A DNA stretch of 64,000 nucleotides from Amphiura filiformis (lineage: Eukaryota > Echinodermata > Ophiuroidea > Amphilepidida > Amphiuridae), in contig NC_092631.1 of NCBI RefSeq assembly GCF_039555335.1, forward strand, positions 3,997,501-4,061,500, in the 5' to 3' direction. Positions 36,501 to 45,500 of the stretch are shown piece after piece. The notes beneath the pieces are model-generated. The model did not search any database and was not told where the DNA came from. It was given only the letters and a program-made list of their open reading frames with translations. The first letter of the stretch is position 1. The number at the start of each line of letters is the position of its first letter. A program made the translations under genes and the position numbers.

Positions 36501-39500
36501 TGTGAAGGAATTTTCTTCACTGTGCCGACTAGGCCTACATCATCCGAAAAGTGATGGAAATGAAAGCTATCCACTTCTTGAGTGCTCATCATATGAGGGA
36601 CAGTGATGGGCCTTTTTGAAATGTGGCCAGGAAATTCCTTTTACAAAAAGCAACAGTGCCATATGATGAGCAATCATCACCGTAGATAGCTTTCATTTCA
36701 TCATAGATTTTCTGAGCATTGTAGGCCTAACCCTTCAAATGCAGGAACTTAAAGTGGCTCAATTTTCACCATTTTACAGGTTATGCGCCTACTGCCCATC
36801 TAGCGCCACCTGTAAAAAAAAAGTAAACATACTTATGAGACCATTTTGGACCATAATGTAGAGAAGGACCAGTAATTGCACTGACAAAATTTCATCGATA
36901 TAGCTCCTTCGCTTCTTGGTGATGTCAAAAACTTTTGGATACCCCCTCGTACATGTAACAAGCATTAATATTTGCGTAAACAATTTCAAACAAACACTGC
37001 AATAGGCCTATATTGATGTGAATAAATAAAAACAAAATTTAGTGAAATATAATTAAGTGAATATTAAACTCAAGTAACAAAAGCAAGTTAGCTTTTTTTA
37101 AAAAGTGCACGCATCAAGTATACAAAAATACACAGCAAACAAAAGTTTACCTACGAGTCGCCAGTCGACGACAATAGCAACAAAATATAAAAGTACACCG
37201 ATTTATAGGCATAATTTGATAACGTAAAAAAATCAACATGAAAAACAAAAACGAAAAAAAGAAATTAATGGCCTATAAAAAACACCATTTTGAAAAACGG
37301 ATAAAGAAAATAGCACAAGCCAAAGTTTTGCATAAACTTACGGCAGTAAAAGTATAAATTTGTAGTAGGCCTATATTCAGGAAAGTGACAAGAAGTAAAC
37401 AAAATGCATGCTAGGCCTATATAAATCAATTTAAAATTTAACAGAAAAATTTTTGCTTCAAAATAAGTGAAGTTTTGACAAATCAAAATGTATAAATTGA
37501 AAATGCTAGGCCTATAGGCATACTTTGCGAACTTCAGCTGAAAAGAAAATTAATATCTCTTTTAAAACATTTAAAAACACAATTTATTTTAAATAAAAAA
37601 GTGTCAATATGCCTATATAACGTAATCATGCAAAATATGAAAAAATAGGCCTAATTTGATTGCAAAACATGCCATCTAATCACTGAAGTAAACAAAGCAA
37701 TGATATAAGTTTTGTGGGAAAACAAGCAAACAAATAAATAAAATAAAAACGTTTGAAATGAAACAAACAAATAAACCAAGAACAAGAACTGTAAATAAAA
37801 CACACACAGTTGATGAGATTATTAAACAGGTTAACAGGCAGCACGAAAAGAATTAAAATATATAAAAGAGAACAACAAATTAAAAGAAACAAAATGAATC
37901 GGAAGTCTCACAGTTGAAATATAAATGATAAAGAATGCAAAAACATGATAAAAAACAAAGACGGCTACAGCTACAGACCCGCTGTACAGCATGTATCAAT
38001 TAATAAATTATAAAACCAACTCATTCATGAGCGTATACAAGCAGTAAACAAGCATGATACGTGTATTTGTCATCATCAGCGCATATTTGGTAGATATACG
38101 CGCACGTCCCCAGAGTGTTCAAACTCATAACAGGGTTCGGTCAACGACCTTTTGGCAATGTAGTCACCTTGAAGTTCGCCGACTCGGCACCGATCAGGCA
38201 ACGCATGGGGGCACTGGCTACGGAAGTCATTTTGATGTGACTACAAGATATGGACCACTGTCGGAATCTAGTCAGTGGTGTACATCATGAGTCGCCGATG
38301 CGGCATCGAGCAGGTAACACATCGGAGGCCAGCAGTTGTAGTCACTGTGTGATGACACTGCTGCACAGTACGCTACTGCCTTGTTTCCGATGTAGTCACT
38401 CTCCTGTAGTGGCTCCGTCGGCCACCATAAGGTAAGTTATTATGGCGTGACGGCGGTGGTGACTGCAGAGATCCAGTGCGATGTAGTCACTCTGCCGCCA
38501 GGAATTTTGCAGTGTAGTTTCCCCTATTTCCCTTCAAACCATGTAGTATTTGTATACTACCTAATTCCTATTGCTGCCACCCCAGAGGTACACTGCTGGG
38601 CAGCTACTTTGTGGCTACTCAAAGAGTATCAGTGCACCACAAGTTCAGTTCCCACACAGGTACTCATAGTACCAATGAAGTAACTGTGCAGCAGCTAGTG
38701 TACCACTGGGGCCGGCAGCAATAAAAAACCCAAAATTACACAAATTTCCACTTTTTCTGTAATTTTGTGAAAAATTTGTTGATTTTGCTCCCCTGAAATT
38801 CACCATGCCCCCTACCCCCCAAAAAAAAAGAAATTCTTGGCATCGGCACTGATTGTTGTATTGAATTTGTGTGTTTGTTTACAGAATGATTCAAGCTGCA
38901 TTTGTTGATATGGAGAACATGATTGTACTGATGGAAGAAAAGCAAGATGTAAGTGATAAGACTTGTTTTATTAGATATATCCCCTGGGTACTTTACTTTG
39001 GCTAGTGGGTCATTGATATACCAAAACACAAACATGCTACCCATATTTGCGGCATGTATGGTCACTTGTACTGAGTACCCGCCCCCATGTATTGATAAGT
39101 GTGCAAATGTTAACACTTCCTACATGTACATACAATCCATGTCTGGTGATTTTGCTTTGTTAATTCCCTATGAGTGTGATGATCAAAATAGAATTGTTTC
39201 ATGTCACAACCTTTCTGTTAATATTTAATTGATCTCACTCATACATAAATTGGGCTATTCGGGTAAATTGAACAATGATGGTAACGATGAAGTTGATGCT
39301 GAAGAGGAAGATGACAATCAGATGATGATGATGATGGTGATGGTGGTGGTAATGGTGGTGGTGATGATGATGGTGATGGTGGTGGTGGTGGTGGTGGTGA
39401 TGGTGATGGTGATGATGCTGAAGAGGAGGATGACAATGACAATCAAATGACGATGATGACAAGAAGAGTGAAGATGATTATGTTTATACCGATACGATTT

Positions 39501-42500
39501 TACCATACCGGTATACTATTTATTGTAGGTAGCTGATTCGGGTAATGCAAGAACACTGGAAGTTGTCAAAGGCAGAATAGAGTTTGACAATGTCAGTTTC
39601 TACTATAATGAACAGTAAGTATGCAAATGATGGGTTCAGAATAGAGTTTGATAATGTCAGTTTCTACTATAATGAACAGTAAGTATGCAAATGATGGGTT
39701 CAGAATAGAGTTTGATAATGTCAGTTTCTACTATAATGAACAGTAAGTATGCAAATGAAGGGTTCACAAGTTCTAAGTCCCCCAAAGACTTTTTTAGAAT
39801 CACTGGGAAAGTTTTCAACAAAATTAATAAATTATAAAAGTATTTGGTAGTAGGCCATTTTGTTTGACACAGCTGGTCATATTTACAATGTGTTTGGTCA
39901 CAATGGCTCATGTGAGAAAAAATGCAGTTTTGAAAGTTGCACTTTGGTCCATTCAGCTCTTTAACAATGCAGTAGGTATGACCTACTGCAGATTACATTC
40001 TGCATGTTTTGTGAGAGTTGCCAAGAGACAGCCTGTGTGAACTTACAGATTGGGAGTGATTCGTGTGCAAATGCAAAATGCAGAGCCAACACAAAAGATC
40101 TGTTTGTGTGACACACTGTGACCTCTTGTAAATTGATGTGAAAATAACAAAAACTTTTCACATTGTGTGTTTTGATTGTTTACATCTAGAGCCAATATAG
40201 TACAGGCTGTCTTTTGGTCCAAATTTTGATGAATCGTGATGTCATGGAAAAAGTCTACTGTATCTTTTGTCAAGTTCCTTTTCCATACCATAATTTTATT
40301 TCATAATTTTCTTTTTAAATAGAAAACCAATCTTGAAGAATGTCAGTTTTACTGTTGAGCCAGGACAGACAGTTGCTTTTGTAAGTACAAGGCTTTGCAT
40401 TTTGGGGATATTTTATTTGTTGGTCATATGCATGTGAAGTCAGCCTTTTTTATTTCGACTGTAAAAAAATGCAAGCAAAGTGAGAAAGAAGTACAAATTT
40501 GTAATTTTTTTACAGATTTTGGCAATTTTTATAGACCATTTATGGTCATTCCTCCCCAAAAGAGACTAATCGTACTTGAAAGGTTTGTCGGCCCATAGAG
40601 CAGGTTTGTTTTTGATTGTCACCTTTTTGGGTTAGATTGGCTTCAGGTTTATAACCACACCAACTTGTGAACAGCACAACTCATTTTTAAATTCACTGAT
40701 CTTATAGGCAAGGAAACCAAAAATCACATTTTAATTTCAGTAAGTCTTGCTGTTCTTGACTTAAGGCCAAAAATATATAAAAACAGACGTTTTTGGTGTT
40801 TTCCTCCTCCCAAGAAAAATCATGCACACAGGGTGGAAATGACACACCTTATATCAAGCCTTAGAATTGCCTTTATAGAACCCATACCATTCCTATTGTG
40901 CATCAGCTTTATTTGTCTCAATATTTGAGTGTGTTAGGTACCATCTTTGTATGTTTGATTCAATTGTATGTGTCATTTTATTGCATTTAATACAGGTTGG
41001 TCCATCAGGTGCTGGCAAAAGTACCATCATCAGACTGATATTCAGATTTTATGACATCCAAGGTGGACATATATTTATAGATGGCCAAGATATAACACAG
41101 GTTAGTGATCCCCCATTCAATGTTACAATTTACAAATATCATCCTTGTTTTCTTGTGTTTAGTCATATTTCTAATAATAGAAATCTCAGCGTGCATCAAA
41201 CCCTGAACAAATGGAAATGGTCAATAGCGTCGAAAGTAGTCATAAAACTGGTCAACAACACACACTTTTTAACCAAATATTTCGGAGAAACCATTCTCCA
41301 CCATCAGTGGCGTAATGCTGATGGTCCTGTAGTGTTTCTAGACGTTGACAAAGTTCTTTTGTCCTTTCTGATGGTGTTTCTAGTTCTCACCCATTCTTTA
41401 CCAGAAAGTGCTGCTAGATGTTTTTGTTTGTTTCTTTTTCCACTGCAAATAAAATGAATATAGCTATCACAAACTGTTTATTCTTTTTATCAGGTTTCTC
41501 AGAGTTCCTTGAGAAAAGTGATTGGAGTCGTGCCACAGGATACAGTACTATTTAACCAGAAGATCATGTAAGTGTGCTTTAATTTTTGGGATCATTTTTT
41601 TTTTATCATGATATATTTATAATTAATTAATTAGTTTATTTATACCAGTAGCTCACTATTGACCAAATTACTCACGCTATTCATAAAGGGAGAGGTGTGT
41701 GTGTGTGTGTGTGTGTGGGGGGGGGGTGAGTGGGAAGGCATTCCAAAATGTGGAATTACAACTTTACCATGCTGTCCAATTGTGGCTATTACATAGACCT
41801 TGTACGTCAAGACTACTTGCAAATGATTGCAGATTACAATGCATTTAAAAGCATGTCTAAAAGGTGTAGACTATCAGATGGTAAAAATAAACCCAGCCCA
41901 TTTGAATGTTGGAAATGTACATGGTCCATGTTTGGATTACAGGTAGGTGGCTGTGTGTATTCGCCGTCAAACAAGGATGAAATCCTACAAGCATGTGAAT
42001 TGATGAAACAGGTGCAATGGGCTATTCCATTTAAAATATCTTCCTCAGGGGGAACATAAATTTCAAATGGAATGATCATATTAGGCAGCTCCATTTGAAT
42101 TTCATACACCCTCTGAGAAAGATTCAACCTGAATCTTCCACTGAGGGAGGGTGAGTTTCAAATGGAGCTGCTAATGTGGTCATTCCATATGAAATTCATA
42201 CTCCCCCTGTGGAAGATATTTCCAAAATCTTCCACAGGGGTAGTGTGGATTTTAACTGAAATAGCCCAATCCATGAACCACACACCATTGTCACATTGAT
42301 ATGATTTCTCTAACTTTCAATGCATTTCCTTTTGCTTCAGGTACAACATCAGATATGGAAAGATCAACTGCACAGACCAGGAGGTTGAAGATGCAGCCAA
42401 TGCATCCGATATCCATAAAAGAATTGAAACATTCCCTGAAGGTAAGATTACAACATCAGATATGGTAAAATCAACTGCACAGACCAGGAGGTTGAAGATG

Positions 42501-45500
42501 CAGCCAATGCATCTGATATCCATAAAAGAATTGAAACATTCCCTGAAGGTAAGATTACAACATCAGATATGGTAAAATCAACTGCACAGACCAGGAGGTA
42601 GAAGATGCGGCCAATGCATCCGATATCCATAAAAGAATTGAAACATTCCCTGAAGGTAAGATTACAACATCAGATATGGTAAAATCAACTGCACAGACCA
42701 GGAGGTAGAGGATGCAGCCAATGCATCCGATATCCATAAAAGAATTGAAACATTCCCTGAAGGTAAGATTACAACATCAGATATGGTAAAATCAACTGCA
42801 CAGACCAGGAGGTTGAAGATGCAGCCAATGCATCCGATATCCATAAAAGAATTGAAACATTCCCTGAAGGTAAGATTACAACATCAGATATGGTAAAATC
42901 AACTGCACAGACCAGGAGGTAGAAGATGCAGCCAATGCATCCGATATCCATAAAAGAATTGAAACATTCCCTGAAGGTAAGAGATGTGATGAGATGAAAC
43001 GGTTTATTAGGTTTGTTCTTCAAATAAAAATTTTTCGGTTGACAAAACCAGTTAGTTTTTACTAATTACTAACCAGTAAATTTTACTCGCTAATATTTTG
43101 TTCATCTCATTGGAGGACTTCATCAAATTTGAACTGCTAATCCACTTTCTTGAGAAACTGGCTACTTCCAGGTGATTGTAGTTTCTATTCCAGACTTCAA
43201 AAGGGGGTCATATAAGTGTCTTCTTCTCTATTCTTTGATTCAGAGATCGGCTACTAAAATCACATTTATGTTTGTGAGACCATGCCCCTCAAAGATTTTG
43301 GAATTACAACCATATTCAACAGTTTAAATTATTTCAGATTCAACCATTTTCATCCATAGTTAAAGGGGGAAAGGTGTGGAAAATTTTGGAATTTCATACA
43401 AAATTTTAGGCCAAATAATTTAACAGGATTTTATAGATTTCAATAATTTTCAAAAGGAATATCAACAAGCAACAATTTCCAGCATGATTGTACATAAGGT
43501 GCAGCTGGAAATGGGATGGCAATAAAAGCTCCAAGTTGGTGTGTGGATTTTAAATGGAATACATGTACCCCATTTAAAACTATTATTGGTGTTTGAAACC
43601 ACTTTTCCTCAAAAGTTTAAACCACTTTATGCTTTGTATATTTTGTCAGGTTATAATACAGTTGTAGGTGAGAGGGGACTGAAACTTAGTGGAGGAGAGA
43701 AACAGAGAGTGGCAATTGCAAGAACAATCCTCAAAGCGCCTGAGTTTGTTCTGTTGGATGAGGTAGGTGATATACGAGGGGGTATCAAAAAGTTTTAGAA
43801 ATCGCCCAGAAGTGAAAGAGCTATATCAATGAAATTTTGTCAGTGCAATCACTGGTCCTTATGTACACTGTAGTAAAAAAATGGTGTCATAAGTATGTTT
43901 ACTTTTTTTACAGGTGGCACTAGATGCCAATAACCTGCTGCCCCAGTTACTGCGCATAAACTGCAAGATTGAGAAAATTGAGGCAAGCAGCATTATTAAG
44001 ATCCTGCTTTTGAAGGGTTGTAGTGCCTAGAAAATTGATGATGAAATGAAAGTTATCTTCGGTGGTGATTGTGATATGTCACTGTCGCTTTTTGGAAAAG
44101 GAATTTTTATTTCATCACAGATTTTCTGGGCACTGTAACCCTTAAAATGGAACTTAATCATGCTGCATGCCTCAATTTTCTCCATTTTGCTGGTTATGCG
44201 GTTACATAGGCAGGTAGTGACAAATAGCTCCTGTAAAAAAAAAGTAAACATACTTATGAGACCATTTTTGCACCATAGTGTACATAAGGACCAGTGATTG
44301 CACTGACAAAATTTCATTGATATAGCTCTTTCACTTCTGGGCGATTTCTAAAACTTTTTGATACCCCCTCGTATGTTTTTCCTGTTTGTTCCCATTCAAA
44401 TATGTTTACAGAGGCTGGACTCTGCCATGTTTGCAAGTTGCTCATGGAAGGCAAAGAAGATTGTATCCAGATTATTTTGCCATGACGTCGTTGGGCAAGA
44501 AAAACCTCCTATGTGTCACTGGCCCCTGAACATGTTTAAAGCAAAACCTCCTATGTTACCTCTTGGCAGTTTTGTTTTAAACATGATCAAGGGCCACAAT
44601 CACATAAGAGGTTTTTCCTGCCAATGACAATGTGCCCAACAAACTTTTGTAACATATCATGATTACCGAATCTTTTGTCCTTCAAAAACACATCTTTAGC
44701 CATGTGTTTTCTATTGATTTTTTGTTTATTGGACTGTATCTTAAATAAAGCCTTAGTGACTTTGTCTGAGTTTTGTGGGAGCAGGTCTCATACTGTACAA
44801 TTTTGCACTTTTGCCGTTAAATGTTTGCATTTCAATATTTAACACCCATCATGCATATTTTGCCCTTTGGTTGGGTTGAGACACAATTTATGAAAGAATT
44901 GATTATTATCATTATTATTTTGATCCACACATGCACCAAGTGGACCAATCATATATCACTTAAGTCAGCTCTTTTTAAAAATTGTTTACTGTAATCTAAT
45001 TCTATTTTTCTCTCCTACGCAGGCAACCTCAGCTCTTGATACCAAGACAGAACGTAACATCCAGGCTTCTCTTTCCAATGTGTGCGCCAATCGTACTACA
45101 ATAGTCGTCGCTCATCGGTTATCTACCATCATCAACTCTGATATGATATGTGTGCTAAGAGATGGGGAGATTATAGAAAGAGGAAGGTCAGTAATACACC
45201 ACAATCATTATAGTAGGGATAACCATAAAAATTTCATGTTGCCCCTATTGCTACAAAAGATTGTTTTCTGGATAGAACTCATCAACAGAAGTATTTTGGT
45301 GGTTAAATGATCAAAATCGGTCAAAAACTTTTCGAATTATGAATTATCAAAGTTTCCCATTCTGACCGGTCATTGGAACGAAATAAAATGACAAGGTCCA
45401 AAAATAGCAATTGGGAGCAAAATTGGCATAAGCATATATTTACCTTTATATATTTCTTTATTTTAACATATATGCAAACATGAAACAAGCATATTATGAA

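Noticed and set aside
39229-39506. Poly-Met/Val and poly-His frames
   Set aside because: GAT/GGT microsatellite translated in several frames.
42317-43023. Five near-identical ~60-codon - strand frames
   Set aside because: Antisense shadows of the exon 16 array, spaced by 107 bp.
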